Assembly: GCA_002711415.1 (NCBI GenBank)
Contig: PARI01000017.1
Location: 195,727 to 259,726 of the forward strand
Length of the DNA stretch: 64,000 bases
Reading direction: 5' to 3'
Source of the DNA: Phycisphaerae bacterium
GTDB taxonomy: Bacteria; Planctomycetota; Phycisphaerae; Phycisphaerales; SM1A02
In this document: in pieces, positions 33,886-42,610 of the stretch
Position numbering within the stretch: the first letter of the stretch is position 1
How the letters are laid out: the number at the start of each line of letters is the position of its first letter
Position numbers and translations under genes: made by a program
Notes under the pieces: generated by a model
What the model saw: only the letters and a program-made list of their open reading frames with translations
Told to the model about the DNA's origin: nothing
The model's database searches: none

Positions 33886-36800
33886 TCCAGAAGTCGATCG
33901 TTCTCGCCTCGGCTGGCAGTGGAAAGACGTACCTGCTGGCCAATCGGATCATCGCCTGGATGGTCATGAGATACAGGGCCACCGGCAGCGCGTCCCCGGA
34001 CCGGATCCTGGCGACGACCTTCAGTCGCAAGGCGGCCGGGGAGATTCTGGAACGGATCCAGAAGCACCTGTCCATGGCCATCCTGGACGAGGAATCCCTG
34101 GAGCAGATCAACCAGAACATGTCGCCGCGAATCGACATGACGGTCGACGAGATCGAGCCCGTGCTGAAGGAATTCACCCTCGCGATGCATCGACTCCAGA
34201 TCGGAACGATCGACGGCGTCTTCAACAGGATGGCACGATGCCTGTCCTCTGAACTGGACATGCCGATCGGATGGACCATCGCCGACCAGCAGCAGCTGGA
34301 TGCGCTGGACTCGGCAGCCATGGATCACGTCCTCGGTTCGATGACCCCTGACAAGCTGTCCCGCATCATGCACATGATGTCTCTTGGACGGAACGAGACG
34401 AGTCCACGTCGATTTCTTCTTGAACGCGTCCGGAGTCTCCAGGACGTCTACAGCCAGTCACTGACATGTCCTGACCCGGATGCACCCTGGAACTGGCTCA
34501 TCGACAATGGAAAGCGGCTCGTGCCCGGTGCTCATCGCCTGGCCGACCATGAGATCGAAGAGTTGCTGGAACGACTCCGCCGGTTGGAACTCCCCCTGAA
34601 CAAGGATGGGACAACGAAGAAGGCATGGATCAAGGCTGTTGCCTCCATCATGGATGACGTCGCCTCCGGTCGGTGGAAGGATTTTCTCGCTCACAAGCTC
34701 GTGGTCGGTCTCGAGACCACCGGGGAGTTCGGACGCGTGGTCATTCCGGACGATGTCCGGATGAGTCTGGAGCCCCTGAGACTTCACGCGGTGGCGCATC
34801 TGATGGACCTGATGCTCCAGGAGGCATCCCTCCTGAAGCCTCTGATGGATGACTTCACCACCGCGCGAAGGGATCTCCAGATGGAATCGGGGCTGTACGG
34901 ATTCAGCGACGTCTCGAACCTGCTTGCCAGGTCGGAACTCGGTCCGGTTCTGGAGACCATGTGGTACCGGCTCGATGCAAGTGTCCAGGACCTGGCCTTC
35001 GACGAGTTCCAGGACACCTCCGTCACGCAGTTCCAGATCATGGAGCCCTTGATCGAGGAGATCATGTCCGGAAGCGGATCCCATGACCTGGATCGGGGCT
35101 TCCTGGTCCTCGCCGATCCGAAGCAGTCCATCTACGGATGGCGCGGCGGCGCGCCCGAGCTGATCGACAGCATCAAGTCCAGGTGGCAGCAATCACTGGC
35201 CAGCGAGGAGCCCCTGACGACCAGCTATCGCTCATCCCAGGCCGTCCTGGACCTGGTCAACAAGGTGTTCGAGTCGATCGGCACCAACCGGGCCATCACC
35301 GAGAATGATGATGACGGATTCGACATGACCGGGTGTGCGCAGAAGTGGGGACGGGACTTCGGGATCCATCGATCCGCACGACCCTCGATGAAGGGCTTCG
35401 TCCAGGTCATCGAGCCGGAAACCGACCAGTACCTTGGTGATGATGAGATGGTGCTCCGGGAGACCGTGCAACTGGTCGAACAACTTCATTCGGAGAACCC
35501 GGCGGCCACGATCGGAGTGCTTGCACGACGGAACACGATCGTCGGTCAGCTTGTTGCACGGCTCCGGAGCCGCGGACTGGATGCCAGCGAGGAGGGCAGC
35601 AGTCAACTGCTGGATTCCCAGGCGGTCCAGGTGTTCCTGGGCATCTTCCGGCTTGCATCGGATCCCACCGACAGCAGGAGCTACTTCCTCCTGGCCAATT
35701 CGCCTCTTTCAGAACTGCTTGATCTTCCCTCGCTGTGCTCGTACTCGGACGAGAACGCGGTTGCGGAGATCGCCTCCGCTTCGAGGCGCATCAGGGACAG
35801 GATCCTCGACGAGGGGCATGGAACCCTCGTCGCAGGCCTGCTGGATCAGGTCCGCGGCTCGTGCAGCGCGCGGGAGTCCCTTCGACTGGAGCAGCTTGCC
35901 GAGGTGGCTCTTCAGTGGCAGTCCAGAGAAGGCCTGGATCTCCATGGATTTCTCGACCACATCGAGTCGACCCGTCGCGGTGCGGTATCCGACAGCCCGA
36001 TCCGTCTCATGACGATCCATGCCTCCAAGGGTCTTGAGTTCGACCAGGTGGTCCTGCCTGAACTGTCTGCATCCCTCGCGACAGGCTCGAACAATGCTCG
36101 CACGTATTCCGCATGGAGATCGGACCCCTCCGGTCCGGTCGAGCGGATCATTCCCCTGGAGTCCAAGGCCCTGATTCCACATCTTCCTTTCATGAAGGAC
36201 TTCTTCGAACAGGACGCCCACGAGCGATTGCGAGATTCACTCTCGGGCCTCTATGTTGCCATGACACGGGCTCGACATGCGGTGCACATGATCATGAAGC
36301 CGCTTCCGAAGACCCGAATCAGCAATGGAACGTTCCCGTCCACTCACGCAGGCATCATTCTCGCGGCGATCCCCGAACTCGATGATGCGATGCGACAGCC
36401 CTCGCCCGAGCGTCGCGTCCTCTATACCCATGGAGATCCGGACTGGTCTCCCTCCGTCACCCGTCCATCCCCCGGGGTCGAACGATCCAGGCGTCTCTCG
36501 CTTCCGTCGGCCCCGACATCACCCAGTCGTGGCATCAGGAGGCAGTCCCCATCGGGAATCGCTCATCAAACAGATTCGGTCAAGGGGATCTCCCTTCCAT
36601 CTCGAAAGGCCCTGGATCACGGAACCATCATCCACGAGCTGTTCAGCCTCGTCGACTGGCTGGATCAGGGCAGGCCCGGGCGTGACCAGTTGGAGAAGCG
36701 ACTCGACCAGGCATCGATACTGATCCGGAGATCGATTCCGACCGCGGAGCGTGAAGAACTCATCAAGCGATTCGACTCCATGCTGGACATGGAACAGATC

Positions 36801-37151
36801 ACCGATCGTTTGAGCCGGTCCGCCTATGCCGATCGACCTGGAACGCCTGAAGTTCTTCGTGAACACACGATCATCGCCAGGGGCATCGAATCGATCACCT
36901 ACGGAAGATTCGACCGGATGGTCGTCGGAAGGGACGGCTGCTCGGTCCTCTGGGTCGATCTCCTGGACTACAAGACGGATCATGTCGGAGATCAGGGAAT
37001 CGACTCGATCATCGAGCGGTACAGGCCCCAGCTGCAGGCATATGCGGATTCGATCATGAAGTTGCATGACATCCCGTTCGAGTGCATCACAGCCAGGCTG
37101 CTCCTGCTTGGTCGTGGCGAGGATGTCCGGGTCGATCTGCACGGGAGCTGA
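33882..37151 (+). CDS. addA: AddA-like UvrD/Rep helicase-nuclease
   Basis: A 1089-residue SF1A helicase with Walker A A-S-A-G-S-G-K-T at residues 9-16, motif Ia FSRKAAGEI, motif II DEFQD, motif III-like SIYGWRGG, motif V ITIHASKGLEF-type (TIHASKGLEFDQVV) and motif VI YVAMTRARH. The C-terminal nuclease contains LWVDLLDYKTD with later RYRPQLQAYAD, the AddA/RecB nuclease pattern. With the preceding AddB-like protein it should process double-strand breaks to 3' tails for RecA. The gene starts inside the AddB stop (ATGA), so both subunits are made in fixed ratio. Confidence 0.88.
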   Translation: MIQKSIVLASAGSGKTYLLANRIIAWMVMRYRATGSASPDRILATTFSRKAAGEILERIQKHLSMAILDEESLEQINQNMSPRIDMTVDEIEPVLKEFTLAMHRLQIGTIDGVFNRMARCLSSELDMPIGWTIADQQQLDALDSAAMDHVLGSMTPDKLSRIMHMMSLGRNETSPRRFLLERVRSLQDVYSQSLTCPDPDAPWNWLIDNGKRLVPGAHRLADHEIEELLERLRRLELPLNKDGTTKKAWIKAVASIMDDVASGRWKDFLAHKLVVGLETTGEFGRVVIPDDVRMSLEPLRLHAVAHLMDLMLQEASLLKPLMDDFTTARRDLQMESGLYGFSDVSNLLARSELGPVLETMWYRLDASVQDLAFDEFQDTSVTQFQIMEPLIEEIMSGSGSHDLDRGFLVLADPKQSIYGWRGGAPELIDSIKSRWQQSLASEEPLTTSYRSSQAVLDLVNKVFESIGTNRAITENDDDGFDMTGCAQKWGRDFGIHRSARPSMKGFVQVIEPETDQYLGDDEMVLRETVQLVEQLHSENPAATIGVLARRNTIVGQLVARLRSRGLDASEEGSSQLLDSQAVQVFLGIFRLASDPTDSRSYFLLANSPLSELLDLPSLCSYSDENAVAEIASASRRIRDRILDEGHGTLVAGLLDQVRGSCSARESLRLEQLAEVALQWQSREGLDLHGFLDHIESTRRGAVSDSPIRLMTIHASKGLEFDQVVLPELSASLATGSNNARTYSAWRSDPSGPVERIIPLESKALIPHLPFMKDFFEQDAHERLRDSLSGLYVAMTRARHAVHMIMKPLPKTRISNGTFPSTHAGIILAAIPELDDAMRQPSPERRVLYTHGDPDWSPSVTRPSPGVERSRRLSLPSAPTSPSRGIRRQSPSGIAHQTDSVKGISLPSRKALDHGTIIHELFSLVDWLDQGRPGRDQLEKRLDQASILIRRSIPTAEREELIKRFDSMLDMEQITDRLSRSAYADRPGTPEVLREHTIIARGIESITYGRFDRMVVGRDGCSVLWVDLLDYKTDHVGDQGIDSIIERYRPQLQAYADSIMKLHDIPFECITARLLLLGRGEDVRVDLHGS

Positions 37152-37242
37152 TGAAATCCCAGCCCTGATGCACGGGATGATGCGAAAGTCATGCTGGAAG
37201 AGCGTCAACCTCCGGCGGTTCAGGACCGATCCGGGTTCGTGC

Positions 37243-38835
37243 CTAGCACGGTCCCCAGGTTCCCAGCAGGATCGCCAGGTCTTCTCCATTGACAACCAGG
37301 TCGTTGTTGAGGTCGACGATCGATTCGCCCTTGGTGTTCCATGCACCGAGCAGGACCGCAAGATCTGAGCCGTCGATGATGAGGTCGCCGTTGATATCAG
37401 CAAGGCAATCAAGTTCATCACAGATGACATCCTGGTCATCGCAGCTTGATCCATCACCATGGTAGGTGGCATCCTTGAACACACCGCATTCGTCGGCGGT
37501 CATGACGCTGCACTCGCCGTCAGCAGTGCAGCACGCGCCGGTCGGATCACCACCATCACCACCGGAGATCGTCAGGGTGGCCGGACCGTAGTCCGTGATC
37601 GAGAAGCCGCCAAGTGCGATCACATAGAGACTTCCGGCCGAGGCCGTGAACTCGATCGTCGTGGTGTAGACATCGCATCCCACGGTGTCATCAAGACAGA
37701 CGATCACGTTCTCCGGATCGCAATCGCCGGCGTGGACGGAAAGACGGGTGTCCCAGGCAGCCTGATTGCACGTGGAGACGATGTATGTTCCATCCTCCGG
37801 CGCCACGAAGTCATAGAACGCGGTGTTCATGGAAGCATCGGATCCGTACTGGCCGGGATCACAGAAACCGGCGAGGTCGAGCGTGTTGCCCCGTCTTGAG
37901 GTGGTGTCGACTGCATTGTCGCCGACCACCAGGGTATCGGGTCCGCATCCTTCGACACCATCACCGCCGGTGATCGTGTCGAAGAAGTTCCAGGCCTCCA
38001 CGGTGGCACTGATGTCCATGTTGCCCGACTGACCCGGCCAGTCGTGGCCGCCACCGTTGACCAGGTAGTACTTCAATACTCTCTGGTGCAGTGGAGAGCT
38101 GTAGAAATCCAGTCGCACCGTGCTTCCATCGTCTGGATCCGCGTCCGGGAGGAAGGTTCTCTGCATGTCGGGGAGCTGGAGCCGGCTCTCCCAGAAGGCC
38201 ATGGTCTCCGGGATCGATCTGTAGGCACCCCATCCACCGTTGTTCCTCATGTCGCCCTGAAAGAGCGTGATGTCGTCTGCGCTGCCGTTCATTGAGAGGA
38301 TCGATCTGAGGACGTCCGGATGGCAGTCGGTGTAGAGCGTGTCCAGCATCATGCCGCAGATCGGGGCAAAGGCCACGAAGGTCTCCGACTCCCTGCAGGC
38401 GAGCTGAAAGCACATTTCTGCGCCGTTGGAGAAACCGGTGACAAAGGTGCGCATGGGGTCGAGACCATGAAGTTCCTGGAGGTGAACCGCAAGACTTGTC
38501 AGGAATCCATCGTCATCGATGTCGATACCTTGATGAAAATCGTAGTCGACGTCCCAGAAACGTTGGTTCCATTGGTCCCTGGTTCCGTTGGGGAATGCGA
38601 CCACGAATCCCCTCTCGTCGGCCAGTTCGGTCCAGCCGTAATTGTTCATCATCTGGTTGTTGTTGCCGCTGTATCCGTGCAGCGCCAGGACCAGCGGCGC
38701 GTTCGCGTCCAGGTTCTGGGGAATGTGGATCCGATACTGGCGGGTGAGGCCGTCATGCTCGAAAGCGATGTTCTGTGCCTGTGCGAAACAGGCGGGCCCA
38801 AGCGAGGCGGAGAGAATCAAAAGTGCATGTTTCAT
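37243..38835 (-). CDS. exported polyhydroxybutyrate-depolymerase-like esterase with PPC and dockerin-like domains
   Basis: A 530-residue exported protein: signal peptide (1-21), an alpha/beta hydrolase of the LpqC/PHB depolymerase type (about 25-300) with LALHGYSGNNNQM, nucleophile Ser136 in G-F-S-N-G, acid in NGSADD and His in GGGHDWPG; a beta domain (about 305-430) like the PPC fold; a Cys-rich segment GACCTADGECSVMTADECG common in planctomycete secreted proteins; and two dockerin-like motifs. These are less regular than in the other two tagged proteins (DINGDLIIDGSDLAVLL, DLNNDLVVNGEDLAILL: Leu replaces Gly in each loop). Substrate may be a feruloyl or acetyl ester or a polyester. A TACAGT box precedes the ATG by 6 nt. 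Confidence 0.85.
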   Translation of the reverse strand: MKHALLILSASLGPACFAQAQNIAFEHDGLTRQYRIHIPQNLDANAPLVLALHGYSGNNNQMMNNYGWTELADERGFVVAFPNGTRDQWNQRFWDVDYDFHQGIDIDDDGFLTSLAVHLQELHGLDPMRTFVTGFSNGAEMCFQLACRESETFVAFAPICGMMLDTLYTDCHPDVLRSILSMNGSADDITLFQGDMRNNGGWGAYRSIPETMAFWESRLQLPDMQRTFLPDADPDDGSTVRLDFYSSPLHQRVLKYYLVNGGGHDWPGQSGNMDISATVEAWNFFDTITGGDGVEGCGPDTLVVGDNAVDTTSRRGNTLDLAGFCDPGQYGSDASMNTAFYDFVAPEDGTYIVSTCNQAAWDTRLSVHAGDCDPENVIVCLDDTVGCDVYTTTIEFTASAGSLYVIALGGFSITDYGPATLTISGGDGGDPTGACCTADGECSVMTADECGVFKDATYHGDGSSCDDQDVICDELDCLADINGDLIIDGSDLAVLLGAWNTKGESIVDLNNDLVVNGEDLAILLGTWGPC

Positions 38836-38841
38836 GAATCA

Positions 38842-38847
38842 ACTGTA
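38842..38847 (-). promoter_or_regulatory. TANNNT box (TACAGT), candidate leaderless -10
   Basis: TACAGT on the minus strand, exactly 6 nt before the esterase ATG at 38835. No Shine-Dalgarno at normal spacing. Confidence 0.5.
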
Positions 38848-38975
38848 CCCCATGAACAGGGAACTCTTTAGGCTTTGGTTCCAGAATGCGCATTTCGACC
38901 GAGCATATCGTTGAAAGGCCATTGTTATCGCGGATTGACGAGCCTGGCATCCACCTTTGATGTCATTGAGCACGA

Positions 38976-39551
38976 TCAGCCATGATCATGATCATGGTCA
39001 TGGTCATGGTCGGAACCGCCTGATCCCGGTCTCGGTGCCGGCTTGGCCACCATGATCCTCTCGGCAGTGATCATCGTGCTTCCATCATCCGACTTCGACA
39101 CGGAACCCGAAATGATGAGCGTCGAGAGCGACTCGAGCCCATCGAGCCCCTCGAGTCCCATCGGCAACGGCTTGTCGTTGGTCCCGAGCACCTGGACCGT
39201 GACCGATGACTCCTCGATCGTCTCTGGCGGGGTGCAGCAGTAGTCCTGTGGTGTCGGGCAACGGTCATCACCGAGGTCAATGCATGATTCGAGCGAATCA
39301 TCGATCAGCTGGAACATGGCCCTGTTCTTGGCAAAGGGTTCTGCCCGACCTCCGATCCTTCCGAGAACGATCACCTGGTCGCCATTCCCCTTCGTGGTGA
39401 CCAGGTCGATGACCGAGATGGGTTCACCAGTGATTTCACGGACGATCAGGCCGTTCGGAATCCCCTTGTCCGATGCCAGCTTGCCGCCATGATCGCCTGA
39501 ACAGGCCGCCAGTGCTGCAATGGTGAGAACGAGCATTGTCTTCGTGTTCAT
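38976..39551 (-). CDS. OB-fold-like lipoprotein with His/Asp repeat tail
   Basis: A 191-residue lipoprotein (MNTKTMLVLTIAALAAC; Cys17). AAAGG lies before the ATG at 39551; a longer reading overlaps the permease gene. The core (DQVIVLGRIGGRAEPFA, FQLIDDSLESC, VTVQVLG, LSTLIISGSVS) looks like a five-strand OB fold, with an inserted Cys-rich loop (CIDLGDDRCPTPQDYCC). The C-terminus is five Asp-His pairs plus Gly, a pattern that binds zinc, nickel or copper. It is the last gene of the ABC cassette, 25 nt after the second permease, so it probably serves metal capture outside the membrane. Metal specificity is unknown. Confidence 0.75.
   Translation of the reverse strand: MNTKTMLVLTIAALAACSGDHGGKLASDKGIPNGLIVREITGEPISVIDLVTTKGNGDQVIVLGRIGGRAEPFAKNRAMFQLIDDSLESCIDLGDDRCPTPQDYCCTPPETIEESSVTVQVLGTNDKPLPMGLEGLDGLESLSTLIISGSVSKSDDGSTMITAERIMVAKPAPRPGSGGSDHDHDHDHDHG
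38981..39010. repeat. five-fold hexanucleotide repeat inside a gene
   Basis: Five head-to-tail hexamers CATGAT, CATGAT, CATGGT, CATGGT, CATGGT. On the minus strand they encode the Asp-His repeat tail. Such a repeat can change in unit number by slippage without shifting frame. Confidence 0.85.
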
Positions 39552-39576
39552 GATTGATCCTTTCATTTGGAAGAGC

Positions 39577-40749
39577 CTACATTGATTTGAGTGATTCATT
39601 GAGCGGTTTGCCGAGGCATCGCATTGCGGGTGGAATGACGCCGATCACCGCGATGCCGATGCCGGCGCACAAGGCCAGCAGCAGCTGTTCCGGGCCTACG
39701 AGCAGCTTGAACGCTCCCATCGTGAACCGGACCTGCATTCCGTCGAGAACCAGCAGTCCCAGGGCACATCCGAGCAGTGCGCCTGCAGCCGAGGAGACGA
39801 TCGTTTCCTGCACCAGGCTGATACCAATGGCAATCGGTCTCCAGCCCAGACATCGGAGCATCGCGAACTCCCTGATTCGGCCTGCAAATGCCGCATACAT
39901 GGTGTTGATACCCGCAAAGCAGGTTCCGATGGCGATCAGGATCGCCGTCGCCCACACCACGAGCTTGATCGGACCGTAGAACTCGTCAAGTCTCTCGTAG
40001 TACTCCTTGAGCGGTATTGCAATAAGCTCGAGATCAAGTCGCTTGAAGGCGAATGACTCGAGATCGCCGATCTCTCCACCGGAACCCGGATCCATCTCCA
40101 CGTACACGGCGGAGAGCCCCTGTCGCTTGGTCGCCACCATCAGGTCGGAGAGCGGAATCCAGATTTCGGAACCGTGCATCGAGCCCGGTGCCACGAATTG
40201 CCCGACGATCTTCCAATCGATTCCATCGAACTGGAGGCTCGATCCGACCTCCAGCCTCGCCGGCTCCAGGCCCATCTTGACCGGTGCCAGTTCGCCCACC
40301 ATGATCTCGTTCCTGCCCGCGATTGGAGCTCTTCCCTTGATGATCTGGACGTTCTTGTGCAGAAGGAACGCCGATTCAGTCATTCCACGAGCCAATGCAA
40401 GGACGGGCCTTTTCTGGTCATCCATATCCAGCGAGACCGCCATGATGACCTCTGGCGAGATGTACTCCATGTCATCGATGCTGCGGATGCCTGGAACGGA
40501 AGCCGCGATCAAGGATGCGGTTCGTGCATCGATGTCGCTTCGCTCAAGACTGTCCTCGCTTCCGGCGCCGAATACGACGGCGACATCAGGAGGAATCTCC
40601 GTCTTCAGTGACCGCTCAAGACCACCAATGACGCCACTGGCCCCGATCGCGATGAGCGAGATCAGCATCGCCGAGCCGATGCACAGTCCCGTTCGAACAG
40701 GCGATCTGCCGAGGTTCCGTACTCCATAGTTCCAGGGAAGCATTTTCAT
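39577..40749 (-). CDS. ABC transporter permease (FtsX/MacB type), second copy
   Basis: A 390-residue permease: helix 1 at about 21-40 (TGLCIGSAMLISLIAIGASG), a periplasmic domain of about 220 residues, then three helices, with IREFAMLRCLGWRPIAIGISLVQE, the conserved coupling region of FtsX/LolC-type proteins. The ATG at 40749 shares a base with the stop of the first permease (TGATG). The periplasmic domain differs from that of the partner, so the two form a heterodimer with the ATPase. The FtsX type works by mechanotransmission rather than by a classic channel. Confidence 0.88.
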   Translation of the reverse strand: MKMLPWNYGVRNLGRSPVRTGLCIGSAMLISLIAIGASGVIGGLERSLKTEIPPDVAVVFGAGSEDSLERSDIDARTASLIAASVPGIRSIDDMEYISPEVIMAVSLDMDDQKRPVLALARGMTESAFLLHKNVQIIKGRAPIAGRNEIMVGELAPVKMGLEPARLEVGSSLQFDGIDWKIVGQFVAPGSMHGSEIWIPLSDLMVATKRQGLSAVYVEMDPGSGGEIGDLESFAFKRLDLELIAIPLKEYYERLDEFYGPIKLVVWATAILIAIGTCFAGINTMYAAFAGRIREFAMLRCLGWRPIAIGISLVQETIVSSAAGALLGCALGLLVLDGMQVRFTMGAFKLLVGPEQLLLALCAGIGIAVIGVIPPAMRCLGKPLNESLKSM

Positions 40750-41909
40750 CAGATCGTCCTGAAGCACGACACCAGATCTCGTCTTGATGCGCGAACTGCA
40801 GGCACGATGCCTGCAAGGATTCCAATCAGCAATGCCATCACCAGTCCGACACTGAATTCGCCGACACCTGCCGTGATCGGAATCGATATGCCCTCGACGC
40901 TCAGGTTGACGGGCACGAACATGAGAAGGGAGATTGCCGCGACCGATCCGATCACCCCGCCGACAAGGCCGATGACGATACCCTCACCGATTACCAGCTT
41001 GAAGATCAGGCTGCGGCTATATCCCAGTGTCTGGAGGACCGCGTTGTCGGTGACACGGTCCTGGACGTTCAGGATCATGGCATTGCAGATCAGCGCAATT
41101 ACCGCTGCAAGGCATGCCCAGCCCAGGTACCTGATGATCTGGACGATCTCGATGATGTCTCCTGCAACGTCGGCCACGAAGGCTCGCTCTGCTCGCGTAT
41201 CCGTCGGGGCCTGATCCGACCGAAAGAGGGCGTCGATCTGGTCGGCCACCTCATCCATCCGTTCAGGGTCATCGACGACGACGTTGAACTGCGTCACGCG
41301 TCCCTGTCTATCGCGACCCGAGTACTGGAGATAGGGAAGGTGTACGAATGCAAGGTTGTTGTATCCGGACCTGTCCGTGTCGAGGATTCCCGCGACCGTG
41401 ACCTGGTATCCCGAGGCCTCGAACCGGTCGCCGATCCCGAGATTTCTCCGCTTTGCGAGTGTCTTTCCCAGGAAGGCCGCATCATTCCGCTCCAGCCATG
41501 CGTCCCGGGTCCCCGAAACGATGTTCGCCTCGTGATCGATGAACCGGATGAAGTCCTCCTCGGTCATGCCTCGAAACGTGATGACGTCCAGGCTTGCCCG
41601 GCAGTTGATCACGACCACCTGGATGGGCTCCGCCCTCACCACTCCGTCGATCCGCTCGATCCTCGACTGGTAGATCTCCGGAAGGATGCTTGTCGCGGGA
41701 CAGTACCTGTTCTCTCGGTACACGACGAGTGTCGTGTCGTTCTCTGTAACCATCGTCGCTTCACGAACTCCCTGCTGCATGCCCTCGATGACGACGAACA
41801 GCATCAGCCCGATGCCTACACCGGCAACGGTCAGGCCGGTCCGCACCAGCCTTCCGGTGAGCTGCTTCATGACAAGTCGCCAGAACCGGATGGGCAACCA
41901 TGGTTTCAT
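40749..41909 (-). CDS. ABC transporter permease (FtsX/MacB type), first copy
   Basis: A 386-residue permease with N-terminal RTGLTVAGVGIGLMLFVVIEGMQQG, a large exported domain (about 45-270), and three C-terminal helices containing DNAVLQTLGYSRSLIFKLVIGEG, the coupling motif. The start ATG overlaps the ATPase stop by 4 nt (ATGA). One Cys in the exported part near residue 70 (NRYCPATSILP) might be relevant if the system handles metal. It pairs with the downstream permease. Confidence 0.88.
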   Translation of the reverse strand: MKPWLPIRFWRLVMKQLTGRLVRTGLTVAGVGIGLMLFVVIEGMQQGVREATMVTENDTTLVVYRENRYCPATSILPEIYQSRIERIDGVVRAEPIQVVVINCRASLDVITFRGMTEEDFIRFIDHEANIVSGTRDAWLERNDAAFLGKTLAKRRNLGIGDRFEASGYQVTVAGILDTDRSGYNNLAFVHLPYLQYSGRDRQGRVTQFNVVVDDPERMDEVADQIDALFRSDQAPTDTRAERAFVADVAGDIIEIVQIIRYLGWACLAAVIALICNAMILNVQDRVTDNAVLQTLGYSRSLIFKLVIGEGIVIGLVGGVIGSVAAISLLMFVPVNLSVEGISIPITAGVGEFSVGLVMALLIGILAGIVPAVRASRRDLVSCFRTI

Positions 41910-42610
41910 GCGACGGCCCCCGTCTTCTCGGGTGAATCCGTGATCTGCCCATCAAGAAGATGAACGGTGCGATCCGCAAGGGATGCGATCTCCTCGTCAT
42001 GCGTGACCATGATGATCGTCATGCCCAGGTCAATGTTCAGCCGCCTGATCAGCGCCAGAACGTCCCTCGCGGATCTGGAATCAAGATCGCCCGTGGGTTC
42101 GTCAGCCACGAGTATCCTCGGGCTTGACACGATCGCTCGTGCGATCGCAACCCTCTGTTCCTGGCCTCCGCTGAGCTGCCTGGGATAGTGATCGGCGCGA
42201 TCGGTGATGCCTGTCCGCGCCATCGCGGTGCTCACGGCCTCGTGTCGCTGCTTTCTCGTGAGATTCTTCAGGAGCAACGGTGTCTCGATGTTCTCATACG
42301 CGCTCAGGACCGGAATCAGGTTGTACAGCTGGAAGATGTACCCGATGTTCGCGGCCCTCCAGTCCGCAAGCCGGCGCCCAGACAGTTTCGTCACGTCGAC
42401 TCCGTCGACTCGCAGTTCACCCGTTGTCGGGCGATCGATTCCCGCCAGAATGTTCAGCAGGGTCGTCTTGCCGCTTCCGGAGGGACCCATCAACGAGATG
42501 AATTCACCATCACCGATCTCCAGTTCCACGTCTCGCAGCGGCATGATCTGCACGCTGCCCTTCTGGTAGGTCCTGCCCAGGTCACGACATTGGATCAGTG
42601 GTTCCTTCAC
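41906..42610 (-). CDS. ABC transporter ATP-binding protein (LolD/MacB type)
   Basis: A 234-residue ATPase with Walker A G-P-S-G-S-G-K-T at 42-49, signature L-S-G-G-Q-E-Q-R, Walker B ILVADEPTGDLD with the D-L-D-S of the LolD/MacB branch, and an H-loop THDEE. The start is GTG at 42610, overlapping the adaptor stop (GTGA) with GGGGAG 7 nt before it; a longer reading from upstream codons lies over the adaptor gene and is not needed. It powers the two FtsX-type permeases. Confidence 0.94.
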   Translation of the reverse strand: MKEPLIQCRDLGRTYQKGSVQIMPLRDVELEIGDGEFISLMGPSGSGKTTLLNILAGIDRPTTGELRVDGVDVTKLSGRRLADWRAANIGYIFQLYNLIPVLSAYENIETPLLLKNLTRKQRHEAVSTAMARTGITDRADHYPRQLSGGQEQRVAIARAIVSSPRILVADEPTGDLDSRSARDVLALIRRLNIDLGMTIIMVTHDEEIASLADRTVHLLDGQITDSPEKTGAVA

